The translations under genes were made by a program, and so were the position numbers. Below the pieces are notes generated by a model. That model was not told the DNA's origin. It did no database searches and was given only the letters and a program-made list of their open reading frames with translations. From the NCBI GenBank assembly GCA_005503215.1, contig SCNS01000002.1, positions 1 through 64,000 on the forward strand: 64,000 nt of DNA, read 5' to 3'. The DNA comes from Sphingomonadaceae bacterium 3R27C6 (lineage in GTDB: Bacteria > Pseudomonadota > Alphaproteobacteria > Sphingomonadales > Sphingomonadaceae). This document shows, one piece after another, positions 52,601-62,108 of the stretch (the first letter of the stretch is position 1; the number at the start of each line of letters is the position of its first letter).

Positions 52601-53725
52601 CTATATCCGCCGGCAGTCGTTCGGCGGCGGGTTGCCGTCGAAGCGCGAGGTGATCCAGCCGATCGTTTCCCGCGAACTTTCGCGCGCGCTGGCGCCATGA
52701 TCGCCGGTCATCTCGATCCAGCGCAGCGGCGTTCCGCGCCGGCAGACCGATTTGGCGAACTTGCGCGTGACTGCGGGCGCGACGATCGTGTCGTTGCGGC
52801 TCTGCGCGATCAGCAGCGGCCCGGGAACGCGCGCCGCATCGACGCTGTTGGTGCTTGCGAAGGAACCGAAGGGCTCGATCTTGGCGATATCCTTGTTCTT
52901 CGTCGCGCGGGCGATGGTGAGGATGCCGAGGATCGTGCCGAGCTTGGGCTTCTTGTTGAAGGCGACGCAATTATTCTGCGCCAGCCGGGTGATGATGCCT
53001 TGATTGGTGCGGTTGGTGATGCCGTCCATCGAGAAGCCATAGAGCGTCGACCAGCTATGCAGCGCGAAGGACAGCAATAAGGCGCGGGCATTCTTGTCGC
53101 TTCCCTCACGCAGATTGGCGGCGAGGTCGGTGGGCGGCGCGGCTGCGGCCGTGGCGACCAGCGTCAGGTCGGGCGCATAGGAGCGCGCAGCGGTCGCGGT
53201 CCACAGCGCGGCATGGCCGCCCTGCGATTCTCCCCAGACGGCGAAGCTGCTGCCCGCCGCCGCGCCGGGAATCTCGCGTGTCGCGCGCACGGCGTCGAGC
53301 ACCGCGTTGGCGGTGTCGGGGCCGACGAGAAAAGGATGCATCGTCGGGCTGGCGAGGCCGATATAGTCGGGCGCGACGACGACATAGCCGCTACGAACCG
53401 CGTCCATTCCCGCGCTATAGGCGAAGAAGTTCGGGCTGAGCGACGGCGCGCATTTCTCGGCGACGCCCCACGCGCCGTGGGTCCAGGCGATCACGCGGCG
53501 CTGGCGCGGTGGGATCGCCTCCATCGGCGCGGCAACGACGCCGGTGACGGCGAAGCGCTGACCGTTGCCGTTGGTGGTCCAATATTGCACGCGCCACGCC
53601 TGCACGCCCGGGGGCGCGTCGGTCATGGGCTGGGCTGAGATCAAATATCGGGAAGACTGCGCCGCGGCGGGCAACGAAAATACCGAGAATATGGTGAGCA
53701 GGGCGGCGGCAAGCAGGTGGCGCAT
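52601..53725 (-). CDS. Secreted alpha/beta hydrolase (secretory lipase family), tandem copy 2
   Basis: A 374-residue paralogue of the 51417-52544 protein, with signal peptide MRHLLAAALLTIFSVFSLPA, elbow FAVWGESQGGHAALWTA (identical), acid in SRNDTIVAPA and a His in TGDHGASARE. Long stretches agree almost residue for residue with the neighbour (for example PDYIGLASPTMHPFLVG against PDYPGLGSPMPHPYLVG), so a tandem duplication is clear. The His region differs most, so specificity may have diverged. GGGAGA precedes the ATG. Confidence 0.88.
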   Translation of the reverse strand: MRHLLAAALLTIFSVFSLPAAAQSSRYLISAQPMTDAPPGVQAWRVQYWTTNGNGQRFAVTGVVAAPMEAIPPRQRRVIAWTHGAWGVAEKCAPSLSPNFFAYSAGMDAVRSGYVVVAPDYIGLASPTMHPFLVGPDTANAVLDAVRATREIPGAAAGSSFAVWGESQGGHAALWTATAARSYAPDLTLVATAAAAPPTDLAANLREGSDKNARALLLSFALHSWSTLYGFSMDGITNRTNQGIITRLAQNNCVAFNKKPKLGTILGILTIARATKNKDIAKIEPFGSFASTNSVDAARVPGPLLIAQSRNDTIVAPAVTRKFAKSVCRRGTPLRWIEMTGDHGASARESSRETIGWITSRFDGNPPPNDCRRI

Positions 53726-53801
53726 AGACAGTCTCCCGGATGACCACCGTAACACGGCTTGACGGCGACGGGAACGCGGACTGTAACGTCCCCCAAAAAT
53801 T

Positions 53802-53873
53802 CGCCATTCCCGCGAAGGCGGGAACCCAGCGAGCAACCGTTGCAGCTGGGTTCCCGCTTTCGCGGGAATGAGG
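53802..53873. repeat. Long inverted repeat, REP-like, copy 4
   Basis: Arms 53802-53829 and 53846-53873 pair over about 28 bp with a few mismatches and a 16-bp loop. Same element as the copies at 13460, 18658 and 33375. It lies between the lipase-like gene start and the topA stop. Confidence 0.92.
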
Positions 53874-53904
53874 AGATAAAGGGGCGAACGCCTTTCCGCC
53901 GGCG

Positions 53905-56469
53905 TTATTCGGCCGCCTTCTTCTTTGCCGGAGCCTTCTTTGCAGGCGCTTTCTTGGCCGGGGCCTTCTTCGCCGCAGCCTTCTTTGGCGCCGCCTTCTT
54001 CTTGCCCTTCGCCGGCCCCTTTGCCGCGCGCGCGTCGATCAGCGCGATCGCCTCTTCGAGCGTCAGCGTTGCCGGATCGGCGCTCTTGGGCAGCGTCGCG
54101 TTGGTCGTGCCGTCGGTCACATAGGGGCCGAAGCGCCCTTCCATCAGCTTCATCTCGCCGCCGCTGGTCGGGTGCGGGCCGAAGGTGTTGAGCGGTTCGG
54201 CCTTGGTGCGCCCGCGCCCGCCGCCGGCTGCCGCTTCGGCGATGCGGACGACCGCGGTGTTCATGCCGATGTCGAAGATTTCAGCGGTGCCGGTCAACTT
54301 CGCATATTTGCCGTCGTGGAGCAGATATGGGCCATAGCGCCCGAGACCCGCCATGATCGGCTTGCCGCTTTCGGGGTGTGTCCCGACCTCGCGCGGCAGG
54401 TTCAAGAGCCGGATCGCATAATCGAGATCGAAATCCTCGCCCGGGATATCCTTGGGGATCGACGAACGCTTCGCCTCCTTGCCGTCGCCGAGCTGGATAT
54501 AGGGACCGAAGCGGCCGCTGCGCTTGGTGACTTCCAGCCCGCTATCGGGATCGGTGCCGAGCGTTTCGGGACCGGTGTCGGCCTCGCCATTGCCGCCGGG
54601 CTGCGCGAATTTCCGCGTGAATTTGCAGTCGGGATAGTTGCTGCACGCGATGAACGGTCCGAACTTGCCGCCGCGCAGCGCGAGCCGCCCGGTGCCGCAA
54701 TTGGGACAGAGGCGCGGGTCGCTGCCGTCGCCCTTGTCGGGGAAGAGATAGGGGCCGAGAAATTCGTCGAGCGCCGCGGTGATTTCCGACGGCTTCTGCT
54801 CCATCACCTCGCCGGTGCGCGGTTTGAAGTCGCGCCAGAAACGATCGAGCACCGCCTGCCACTGCGCGCGGCCACCCGACACGTCGTCGAGCTCTTCCTC
54901 GAGGCCGGCGGTGTAATCATATTCGACATAGCGCGAGAAGAAGCGTTCGAGGAAGGCCGTCAGCAACCGCCCGCTTTCCTCCGGAATAAAGCGATTCTTC
55001 TCGACCGTCACATAGGCGCGATCCTTCAGAACCTGCAGGATCGCCGCCCAGGTCGATGGACGCCCAATCCCCAGCTCTTCCATCTTCTTGACCATGCTGG
55101 CTTCGGAATAGCGCGGCGGCGGCTGGGTTTCGTGGCTTTCGACCTCGACCCCCGTCTTCGCGGGTGCATCGCCCTTGGCCATCGCGGGCAGCAGGCGTGC
55201 GTCGTCATCGTCGTTGCTGTCGTCGCGGCCTTCGTCATACAGCGCCAGAAAGCCGGGGAATTTGATGACCTGTCCGGTGGCGCGCATCATCGTCTTGCCG
55301 GTGCCGTCGGTCAGGTCGATGCTGGTCCGCTCCAACCGCGCCGAGGCCATCTGGCTCGCCATCGCGCGCTTCCAGATCAGCTCGTACAGCCGCGCATGGT
55401 CGCCGCTGCCCGCCTTGTCTTTTGAAAAGTCGGTCGGACGGATCGCTTCGTGGGCCTCCTGGGCATTTTTTGCCTTGGTCTGATAGAGGCGCGGCTTGTC
55501 GGGGACATAGCCGCCGTCATAGCGGTTCGCGATCGCGGCACGCGCCGCGCTGATCGCGGCGCCGTCCATCTGGACGCCGTCGGTACGCATGTAGGTGATC
55601 GCGCCGTCCTCATAGAGGCCCTGCGCGACCCGCATCGTGTGGCTGGCGGAAAAGCCCAGCTTGCGCGCGGCTTCCTGTTGCAGGGTCGACGTCGTGAAGG
55701 GCGGCGGCGGATTGCGCGTCAGCGGCTTGGTTTCGACCGCATCGACGGTGAAATGCCCCGCCTTCACATCGGCCTCGGCAGCACGTGCATCGGCCTCGCT
55801 GGTGATCGACAGCCGTTCGATCTTGTCGCCGCGCCACTGCGCAAGGCGCGCCTTGAACGGCGTGCCCGACATTTCGAACAGGCCCGTGATCGACCAATAT
55901 TGCTGCGCAACAAAGGCTTCGATTTCGCGCTCGCGTTCGACGATCATGCGCAGCGTCACCGACTGCACGCGGCCGGCCGATTTGGCGCCGGGCAGCTTGC
56001 GCCACAGCACCGGCGACAGCGTGAAGCCGACGAGATAGTCGAGCGCGCGGCGGGCGCGGTAGGCGTCGATCAGGTCGTCGTCGAGCGCGCGCGGCTGCGC
56101 CATCGCGGTGAGCACCGCATCCTTGGTGATCGCGTTGAAGGTGACGCGGTCGACTTCTTGCGGCAGCGCCTTTTTGCTGCGCAGCAATTCCTGCACATGC
56201 CAGCTGATCGCCTCGCCCTCGCGATCAGGGTCGGTCGCGAGGATCAATCGGTCGGCGGTCTTCGCCGCGTCCTGGATTTCCTTCATCCGCTTCGTCTTGT
56301 CGGGATACAGTTGCCACTGCATCGCAAAGCCGTCGTCGGGATCAACCGACCCATCCTTGGGCGGCAGGTCGCGGACATGGCCATAGGACGCCAGCACCTT
56401 GAAATCGCGCCCCAGATATTTCTCGATCGTCTTCGCCTTTGCGGGCGATTCCACAATTACCAATTGCAT
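53905..56469 (-). CDS. topA: DNA topoisomerase I
   Basis: An 854-residue type IA topoisomerase: TOPRIM domain with ATDPDREGEAISWH (78-91), catalytic Tyr293 in DGAITYMRTDG, a four-Cys zinc ribbon (CPNCGTGRLALRGGKFGPFI, CSNYPDC), then repeats of the GRFGPYIQLGDG / GRYGPYLL / GRFGPYVTDG type typical of alphaproteobacterial TopA, and a tail of about 30 residues rich in KKA, KKAP units. It relaxes negative supercoils. The Lys-rich tail may aid DNA or RNA polymerase binding. Confidence 0.97.
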   Translation of the reverse strand: MQLVIVESPAKAKTIEKYLGRDFKVLASYGHVRDLPPKDGSVDPDDGFAMQWQLYPDKTKRMKEIQDAAKTADRLILATDPDREGEAISWHVQELLRSKKALPQEVDRVTFNAITKDAVLTAMAQPRALDDDLIDAYRARRALDYLVGFTLSPVLWRKLPGAKSAGRVQSVTLRMIVEREREIEAFVAQQYWSITGLFEMSGTPFKARLAQWRGDKIERLSITSEADARAAEADVKAGHFTVDAVETKPLTRNPPPPFTTSTLQQEAARKLGFSASHTMRVAQGLYEDGAITYMRTDGVQMDGAAISAARAAIANRYDGGYVPDKPRLYQTKAKNAQEAHEAIRPTDFSKDKAGSGDHARLYELIWKRAMASQMASARLERTSIDLTDGTGKTMMRATGQVIKFPGFLALYDEGRDDSNDDDDARLLPAMAKGDAPAKTGVEVESHETQPPPRYSEASMVKKMEELGIGRPSTWAAILQVLKDRAYVTVEKNRFIPEESGRLLTAFLERFFSRYVEYDYTAGLEEELDDVSGGRAQWQAVLDRFWRDFKPRTGEVMEQKPSEITAALDEFLGPYLFPDKGDGSDPRLCPNCGTGRLALRGGKFGPFIACSNYPDCKFTRKFAQPGGNGEADTGPETLGTDPDSGLEVTKRSGRFGPYIQLGDGKEAKRSSIPKDIPGEDFDLDYAIRLLNLPREVGTHPESGKPIMAGLGRYGPYLLHDGKYAKLTGTAEIFDIGMNTAVVRIAEAAAGGGRGRTKAEPLNTFGPHPTSGGEMKLMEGRFGPYVTDGTTNATLPKSADPATLTLEEAIALIDARAAKGPAKGKKKAAPKKAAAKKAPAKKAPAKKAPAKKKAAE

Positions 56470-56536
56470 GAAAAACCTTTAGTTCTGACTGTCCCTTACG
56501 TACGTACGCGTGAGGGTGGCGCCGACGGACGCCGCG

Positions 56537-57202
56537 TCAACCGAAAATTTCGGCGCTGCGGGTCGCGCGGCGACCGATCGTCAGATACATAGTGGCGGCG
56601 GCGGCGATCCCAAAGACCCACGCGCCCTGCGACAAGGCATTGGTGACCAACAGCGTTCCGATGCGCGTGATGTCGCCTTCCGGAACAAGATAGAGACTCG
56701 TGACAAGGGGAACCCCCTGGCACAGGAAAATAACCACGCCGATGATCGAGCATGCCAACCAGTGTTGCTCGGTCGCATCCCAGCTCGCATGGATCGCTTC
56801 GGATACCGATATATCTTCGGCGAACAGCGCCGGGGCGGCAAGAAACCAGCGGCCAACGAGAAATAGCCCCGGGAGGACCAGCACGAGCAGTCCAAATACA
56901 ATCCCGAGCCCGGTCACCAGCCCGACCCCGAACAACGAAGCGATCCGCCATTTGCGCGATGAGACGGCGTGTCCGCCGCTGTTCAGGACCGCGATGATGA
57001 TGCAGGCTTGCAAGAAGAGGTTGAAGAAGGTGAAGGCGAAAACATAGAGGAGCGCGGCTTCGCCGAGCGCTGGACTCAGGTCCATTCCGACGCCCGCCGC
57101 CGTCGATGCCAGAAAGATCAGCGCGAACGTCCGCCAATTCGCTTTGATGTGGACATATGTGTCGCGCGCCACCGGCGCGACCAAGCTGGCATCGAATTGC
57201 AA
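56537..57202 (-). CDS. Multi-pass membrane protein of unknown function
   Basis: A 221-residue protein with about five hydrophobic segments (near residues 25-48, 50-75, 88-115, 150-172 and 185-210). The start is a TTG at 57202 with GGGGG seven bases upstream; no upstream ATG exists and the next internal ATG would remove the first helix. I do not recognise the family; the general look is like poorly characterised glycerophosphodiester-phosphodiesterase-type membrane domains. It lies downstream of dprA and upstream of topA on the same strand. Confidence 0.65.
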   Translation of the reverse strand: MQFDASLVAPVARDTYVHIKANWRTFALIFLASTAAGVGMDLSPALGEAALLYVFAFTFFNLFLQACIIIAVLNSGGHAVSSRKWRIASLFGVGLVTGLGIVFGLLVLVLPGLFLVGRWFLAAPALFAEDISVSEAIHASWDATEQHWLACSIIGVVIFLCQGVPLVTSLYLVPEGDITRIGTLLVTNALSQGAWVFGIAAAATMYLTIGRRATRSAEIFG

Positions 57203-57280
57203 TTTTGTTCCCCCGGGCCCTGTTCTCAGACGCGCAAGGGTGGCGGGTGCTTCGCTATCCCGTCAAGAGGGATTTGGTTG

Positions 57281-57303
57281 CCCCGCACCCGTGCGATGCG
57301 GGG
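57281..57303 (-). terminator. Hairpin downstream of dprA
   Basis: CCCCGCA and TGCGGGG form a 7-bp stem with a 9-bp loop in the 162-bp gap between the dprA stop and the membrane-protein gene. Stem and position fit a terminator, but there is no T tract. Confidence 0.4.
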
Positions 57304-57364
57304 GCAGGATGCATGTGCCCGCGTCCTATTTGCCTGCGCTGCGGATGATTTCCCGATCGCCGGG

Positions 57365-58450
57365 TCACACGAGCGAAATCTTCGCTCCGGCGTGGCGCTC
57401 GACGCGCCCCGCCAGCTCGAGTTCGAGCAGGACGAGCTGGACGGTCGCCGCCGCCTGCCCCGACTGCCGCACCAGCTCATCGACCGCGACGGGCGTCGGG
57501 CCGAGCAGGTCGATCAGCGACCGGCGTTCGCCCTCGCCTGCATCGACCGGGGCGGGAGCGGTGGCGTAACGTTGCGCCGGCTCACGCACCATGCGCATAT
57601 CGATCGGTCCGACCGCTTCGAGCACATCGTCGACCGTCTGGATCAGCGTCGCCCCCTCGCGGATCAGCAGGTTGCAGCCCTGCGCGCGCGGGTCGAGCGG
57701 CGAGCCCGGAACCGCCATCACCTCGCGGCCATAATCGCCCGCACGCCGCGCGGTGATCAGCGATCCCGACCGGGGGGCGGCTTCGATCACCACCGTTCCG
57801 TGTGCGACCCCGGCGATAATGCGATTGCGCGACGGGAAGTGGCGCGCGAGCGGCTCGGTTCCCGGCGGCTGCTCGGCGATCAGCAGCTGGTCGCTCGCGA
57901 TCTTTTCCTGCAGCGCGGCGTTTTCGGGCGGAAAGGCGATGTCGATGCCACTCGCAATCACCCCGACGGTCGATCCGCCGAGCGCGCCGATATGCGCCGC
58001 GGTATCGACCCCGCGCGCGAGCCCGCTGACCACCGTCACGTCGCGCGCCGCCAGATCGGCCGCGAGCTGGCGCGCAAAGCGGCACGCGATCGCCGATGCG
58101 TTGCGCGCACCGACGATCGCGACGCACGGGCGCCGCAGCATCGCGGTATCGCCGCGCACGACGACGACGGGCGGCGCGCCCTCGACCTCGCGCAGCATTG
58201 CCGAATAATCATCCTCGTCGCTGAAGATATGGCGCGCCCCCAATTGGGCCACGCGCTCGATCTCACGCTCGGCGGCCTCGACCGGGGCGATGCGCGCCTT
58301 CCCTGCCCCGCCGCGCAGGACGAGATCGGGCAGCGCATCGAGCGCGGCCTCGCCCGACCCGAAGCGCAGCATGAGCTGATGCCAGCTGACCGGGCCGACA
58401 TGCGGCGTGCGGATCAGCCGCAGCCGCGCCAGCCGCTCGGCGTGGGTCAC
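57365..58450 (-). CDS. dprA: DNA-processing protein A (recombination mediator)
   Basis: A 361-residue Rossmann-like DprA: VAIVGARNASAIACRFARQL, VVSGLARGVDTAAHIGALGG, FPSRNRIIAGVAHG and EAAPRSGSLITARRA in the central domain, and a C-terminal winged-helix-like region (PVAVDELVRQSGQAAATVQL). The GTG start overlaps the plsY stop by 4 bp (GTGA). It loads RecA on single-stranded DNA during transformation; competence machinery itself is not in the window. Confidence 0.94.
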   Translation of the reverse strand: MTHAERLARLRLIRTPHVGPVSWHQLMLRFGSGEAALDALPDLVLRGGAGKARIAPVEAAEREIERVAQLGARHIFSDEDDYSAMLREVEGAPPVVVVRGDTAMLRRPCVAIVGARNASAIACRFARQLAADLAARDVTVVSGLARGVDTAAHIGALGGSTVGVIASGIDIAFPPENAALQEKIASDQLLIAEQPPGTEPLARHFPSRNRIIAGVAHGTVVIEAAPRSGSLITARRAGDYGREVMAVPGSPLDPRAQGCNLLIREGATLIQTVDDVLEAVGPIDMRMVREPAQRYATAPAPVDAGEGERRSLIDLLGPTPVAVDELVRQSGQAAATVQLVLLELELAGRVERHAGAKISLV

Positions 58451-59049
58451 GCCGCTTCTTTCTTTCCGCCAACCCGCGGCTCGGTCCCAGCACGCAGCCG
58501 CGCGATATTTTCGCGGTGGCGCCACAGCACGATCACCGCGAGGCCCGCGAGGCCGATGGCATAGACCTGATGGCCGAAGGCGAGCGCTGCGATCGGTGCC
58601 GACACCGCGCCGAGCATCCCGCCGAGCGATGAGATACGCAGCAACAAGACGGTGCCGAGCCACACGACGGCGAACACCAGCCCGATCGGCCAGGCGAGCG
58701 CGAGCGCAAGGCCCAGCAATGTCGCAACGCCCTTCCCGCCACGGAATTTCAGCCACACCGGATAGCAATGGCCGATCATCGCCGCGGCGCCCGCGATCAT
58801 CGCCGCATGGTCGCCGAGTTCGGGGACGAAATGCCGCGCGAGCAGCACCGCCACCGCGCCCTTTGCGCCATCGAGGATCAGCGTCGCCGCCGCCAGCCCC
58901 TTGCGCCCGGTGCGCAGCACATTGGTCGCGCCGATATTGCCCGATCCGATCTGGCGCAGGTCGCCCGCGCCGAACAGGCGCGTCAGGATCACGCCGAACG
59001 GGATCGATCCCAGCAGATAGCCCGCGGCAATCAGCAAATATAAAGTCAT
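58447..59049 (-). CDS. plsY: Acyl-phosphate:glycerol-3-phosphate acyltransferase
   Basis: A 200-residue integral membrane protein with the PlsY motifs YLLGSIPFGVILTRLFG, GSGNIGATNVLR and FRGGKGVATLLG. It makes lysophosphatidic acid from acyl-phosphate and glycerol-3-phosphate in the inner membrane. The plsY-dprA pair with topA further downstream is a common arrangement in Alphaproteobacteria. Confidence 0.96.
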   Translation of the reverse strand: MTLYLLIAAGYLLGSIPFGVILTRLFGAGDLRQIGSGNIGATNVLRTGRKGLAAATLILDGAKGAVAVLLARHFVPELGDHAAMIAGAAAMIGHCYPVWLKFRGGKGVATLLGLALALAWPIGLVFAVVWLGTVLLLRISSLGGMLGAVSAPIAALAFGHQVYAIGLAGLAVIVLWRHRENIARLRAGTEPRVGGKKEAA

Positions 59050-59185
59050 GACGCTCCCCGCTCGCTTTGGATCAATGTGGAGCCGTTACCGGAATCAATC
59101 AATGGATTCGGCAAGAGTGGCAACCGAATTGGACGAACTCGCCGCCCCATTGAGTGCCTTTGCCGTCGCTGCTAGGCGAAAGCCC

Positions 59186-59992
59186 ATGAACGCTCCCGCG
59201 CCCGATGCACCCATTCTCTTCTTCGACAGCGGCCTTGGCGGGCTCACCGTGCTGGGACCGACGCGCGCGCTGCTCCCGACCGCGCCCTTCGTGTACGTGG
59301 CCGATTATGCCGGACTGCCCTATGGCAAGAAGAACAACGAGGAACTCGCGGCGCGGGTCCCCGCGTTGCTCGGGCGCCTCGTCGAACGCTATCAGCCGCG
59401 GCTTGCCGTCATCGCGTGCAACACCGCCTCGACGATCGCGCTGGCGCACGTCCGCGCCGCGCTCGACCTGCCGATCGTCGGCACGGTGCCCGCGATCAAG
59501 CCCGCGGCCGAGCTGACCAAAAGCGGCGTCATCGGCGTACTCGGCACCGAGGCGACGGTGCGCCAGCCCTATGTCGACGATCTCAGCGCAAGGTTTGCGG
59601 ACGGCAAGACGGTGCTGCGCCACGGCAGCCCCGGCCTCGTCACGGGCGCCGAGGCGAAGCTGCGCGGCGAGGCGGTCGATCCCGACGTGATCGCGCGCGC
59701 GATCGCGGGCCTGCGCGACCAGCCCGGCGGCGACCGGATCGACGTGATCGTCCTCGCCTGCACGCATTTTCCGTTGTTGCAGGACGAACTGCAGGCTGCG
59801 GCGGGACCCGGGGTGAAGCTGATCGACGGCGCCGCGGGCATCGCGCGGCGCATTGCCCATCTGACCGAAGGCCAGCCGTGGCCCGCCGCGGCTGCCCCCG
59901 GTGTCGCGGTCTTTACGCGCAGCGACGACCGCCCGCCGCCGCCGCTCGCCGCGCTGGCCCCCTATGGCATCGGGTCGATCGAGACGATCTGA
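59186..59992 (+). CDS. murI: Glutamate racemase
   Basis: A 268-residue enzyme with FFDSGLGGLTVLG at the start, the first catalytic Cys78 in VIACNTAST and the second in VLACTHFPLL. These two Cys carry out proton transfer to make D-glutamate for peptidoglycan. The ATG at 59186 fits the domain start; an in-frame extension upstream is not family-like. It is divergent from plsY. Confidence 0.95.
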   Translation: MNAPAPDAPILFFDSGLGGLTVLGPTRALLPTAPFVYVADYAGLPYGKKNNEELAARVPALLGRLVERYQPRLAVIACNTASTIALAHVRAALDLPIVGTVPAIKPAAELTKSGVIGVLGTEATVRQPYVDDLSARFADGKTVLRHGSPGLVTGAEAKLRGEAVDPDVIARAIAGLRDQPGGDRIDVIVLACTHFPLLQDELQAAAGPGVKLIDGAAGIARRIAHLTEGQPWPAAAAPGVAVFTRSDDRPPPPLAALAPYGIGSIETI

Positions 59993-59994
59993 TA

Positions 59995-60007
59995 GGACAA
60001 TTTGTCC
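59995..60007. promoter_or_regulatory. Perfect dyad GGACAA-T-TTGTCC upstream of hemA
   Basis: A 13-bp perfect inverted repeat beginning two bases after the murI stop, 7 bp before the Fur-like box. It is too short for a terminator and has no T tract, so an operator is more likely. The regulator is unknown. Confidence 0.35.
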
Positions 60008-60014
60008 CATAAGT

Positions 60015-60029
60015 TGCGAATCGTTCGCA
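60015..60029. promoter_or_regulatory. Fur-like box upstream of hemA
   Basis: TGCGAAT-C-GTTCGCA has the 7-1-7 symmetry of Fur operators with one arm mismatch. The pattern TGCGAAT-N-ATTCGCA is, as I recall it, the form seen for Fur-family sites in sphingomonads and other Alphaproteobacteria. It lies 100 bp before the hemA start, so iron control of haem synthesis is plausible. Confidence 0.55.
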
Positions 60030-60129
60030 CTGGATTTCAGCCAGATTCGGCGTTATTGGGCCGCCTGTTAAGTGCCGCCGGAGGGAGCGGCTCGACAGCT
60101 GCATTAGCACCTGACTGCGGGGCTGAAAC

Positions 60130-61350
60130 GTGAACTATAACGATATCTTCGCTCGGGCAATCGACCGGCTGCATGAAGAAGGGCGCTACCGCGTCTTCAT
60201 CGACATCCTGCGCAATCGCGGTGCTTTTCCGAACGCGCGCTGCTTTGCCGGCCACAACGGGCCGAAGCCGATCACCGTGTGGTGCTCGAACGACTATCTC
60301 GCGATGGGCCAGCATCCCAAGGTCATCGAAGCGATGGAAGGCGCGCTGCACGACGTCGGCGCGGGTTCGGGCGGGACGCGCAACATCGGCGGCAACACCC
60401 ATTATCATATCGACCTCGAGCATGAGCTCGCCGACCTCCACGGCAAGGACGGCGCGCTGCTGTTCACCTCGGGCTATATCTCGAACGAGGCGACGCTCGG
60501 CACGCTCGGCAAGCTGCTGCCGAACTGCATCATCTATTCGGACGAGCTTAATCACGCGTCGATGATCGCGGGCATCCGCAATTCGGGCTGCGAAAAGCGC
60601 GTGTGGCGCCACAACGACCTCGCCCACCTCGAGGAACTGCTCGCGGCCGACGATCCCGAGGTGGCGAAGCTGATCGCGTTCGAAAGCGTCTATTCGATGG
60701 ACGGCGACGTCGCCCCGATTCACGCGATCTGCGACCTCGCCGACAAATATAATGCGCTCACCTATTGCGACGAAGTCCATGCCGTCGGCATGTACGGCCC
60801 GCGCGGCGGCGGCATTTCGGACCGCGATGAAGCGGCCGATCGCATCACCATCATCGAGGGCACGCTCGGCAAGGCGTTCGGCGTGATGGGCGGCTATATC
60901 GCCGCCGACAAGAATATCATCGACGTGATCCGCAGCTATGCGCCGGGCTTCATCTTCACGACCAGCCTGTCGCCGGTGCTCGTCGCGGGCGTGCTCGCGA
61001 GCGTGCGCCACCTGAAGGCGTCGAGCGTCGAACGCGACGCGCAGCAGGAAGCCGCGGCTTACCTCAAGAAATGCTTCCGTGACGCCGGCTTGCCGGTGAT
61101 GGATTCGACGACGCACATCGTCCCGCTGATGGTCGGCGACCCGGTGCGCGCGAAGAAGATCAGCGATATCCTGCTCGCCGAATATGGCGTCTATGTGCAG
61201 CCGATCAATTTCCCGACCGTGCCGCGCGGCACCGAACGCCTGCGCTTCACGCCGGGCCCGGCGCATGACGAAGCGATGATGCGCGAGCTGACGAGCGCGC
61301 TGGTCGAAATCTGGGACCGGCTCGAACTGCAGCTTCAGAAGGCCGCGTGA
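60130..61350 (+). CDS. hemA: 5-aminolevulinate synthase
   Basis: A 406-residue PLP enzyme of the alpha-oxoamine synthase family: [51 protein letters not shown], and the PLP Lys248 in [14 protein letters not shown], in the same numbering as the well-studied alphaproteobacterial enzyme. The start is GTG. It makes 5-aminolevulinate from glycine and succinyl-CoA, the alphaproteobacterial route into haem. Its stop overlaps the next GTG (GTGA). Confidence 0.97.
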   Translation: MNYNDIFARAIDRLHEEGRYRVFIDILRNRGAFPNARCFAGHNGPKPITVWCSNDYLAMGQHPKVIEAMEGALHDVGAGSGGTRNIGGNTHYHIDLEHELADLHGKDGALLFTSGYISNEATLGTLGKLLPNCIIYSDELNHASMIAGIRNSGCEKRVWRHNDLAHLEELLAADDPEVAKLIAFESVYSMDGDVAPIHAICDLADKYNALTYCDEVHAVGMYGPRGGGISDRDEAADRITIIEGTLGKAFGVMGGYIAADKNIIDVIRSYAPGFIFTTSLSPVLVAGVLASVRHLKASSVERDAQQEAAAYLKKCFRDAGLPVMDSTTHIVPLMVGDPVRAKKISDILLAEYGVYVQPINFPTVPRGTERLRFTPGPAHDEAMMRELTSALVEIWDRLELQLQKAA

Positions 61351-62036
61351 CGGGCGCACCCGGTTTCGATGACGTCGTTGTCGGGCGCCGCTCGATCCGC
61401 GGCTTCCTCGACAAGCCTGTACCCAAGACGCTGATCGCCGAAATCCTCGGGGTCGCGATGCGCGCGCCCTCGTCGTTCAACAACCAGTGCTGGAACTTCT
61501 CGGTCGTCACGGGCGAACCGCTCGCGGCGATCCGCCGGGGCAACACCGACGGCATCCTCGCGGGCAAGCCCGACAGCCGCGAATTTCGCCGCTTCGACGG
61601 CATCGCCGACGATCATCGCGCCCGCCAGGTCGAGATCGCCAAGCAACTTTTCGGCGCGATGGGCATCGCGCGCGACGACAAGGATGCGCGGCAGGACTGG
61701 GTGCTCCGCGGTTTCCGCCAGTTCGACGCGCCGGTCAGCGTCGTCGTCACCTATGACCGCGTGTTGCTGGGCAGCGATATCGCGCCGTTCGACTGCGGTG
61801 CCGTCACCAACGCGCTCGTCAACGCCGCCTGGTCGCGCGGGCTCGGATGCGTGATCAACAGCCAGGGCATCATGCAAAGCCCCGTCGTGCGCGAACATGC
61901 GCGCATCCCCGACGATCAGGTCATCATGATCTGCGTCGCGATGGGTTGGCCCGATGCGGATTTCCCGGCCAATGCGGTGGTATCGAACCGCAAGGGCGTC
62001 GATGACGCAGTGCGCTTCGTCGGTTTCGACGATTAG
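61347..62036 (+). CDS. Nitroreductase-family flavoprotein
   Basis: A 229-residue FMN nitroreductase-fold protein: [20 protein letters not shown] (FMN phosphate Arg region), [19 protein letters not shown], and [16 protein letters not shown] near the C-terminus. The GTG start overlaps the hemA stop by 4 bp, so it is translated with hemA. Substrates of the family range from nitroaromatics to quinones; none can be assigned. The coupling to haem synthesis is unexplained. Confidence 0.9.
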   Translation: MTGAPGFDDVVVGRRSIRGFLDKPVPKTLIAEILGVAMRAPSSFNNQCWNFSVVTGEPLAAIRRGNTDGILAGKPDSREFRRFDGIADDHRARQVEIAKQLFGAMGIARDDKDARQDWVLRGFRQFDAPVSVVVTYDRVLLGSDIAPFDCGAVTNALVNAAWSRGLGCVINSQGIMQSPVVREHARIPDDQVIMICVAMGWPDADFPANAVVSNRKGVDDAVRFVGFDD

Positions 62037-62108
62037 CGCCCCTTCGACAAGGTCGGCACGACGCGATAGGGTGGAGGCCGAATCCCTCCCCGCTCGCGAA
62101 AGATTATC

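Noticed and set aside
59048..59185. Longer form of murI starting upstream
   Set aside because: The added residues overlap the plsY promoter region and are unlike the family; the domain begins right after the ATG at 59186.
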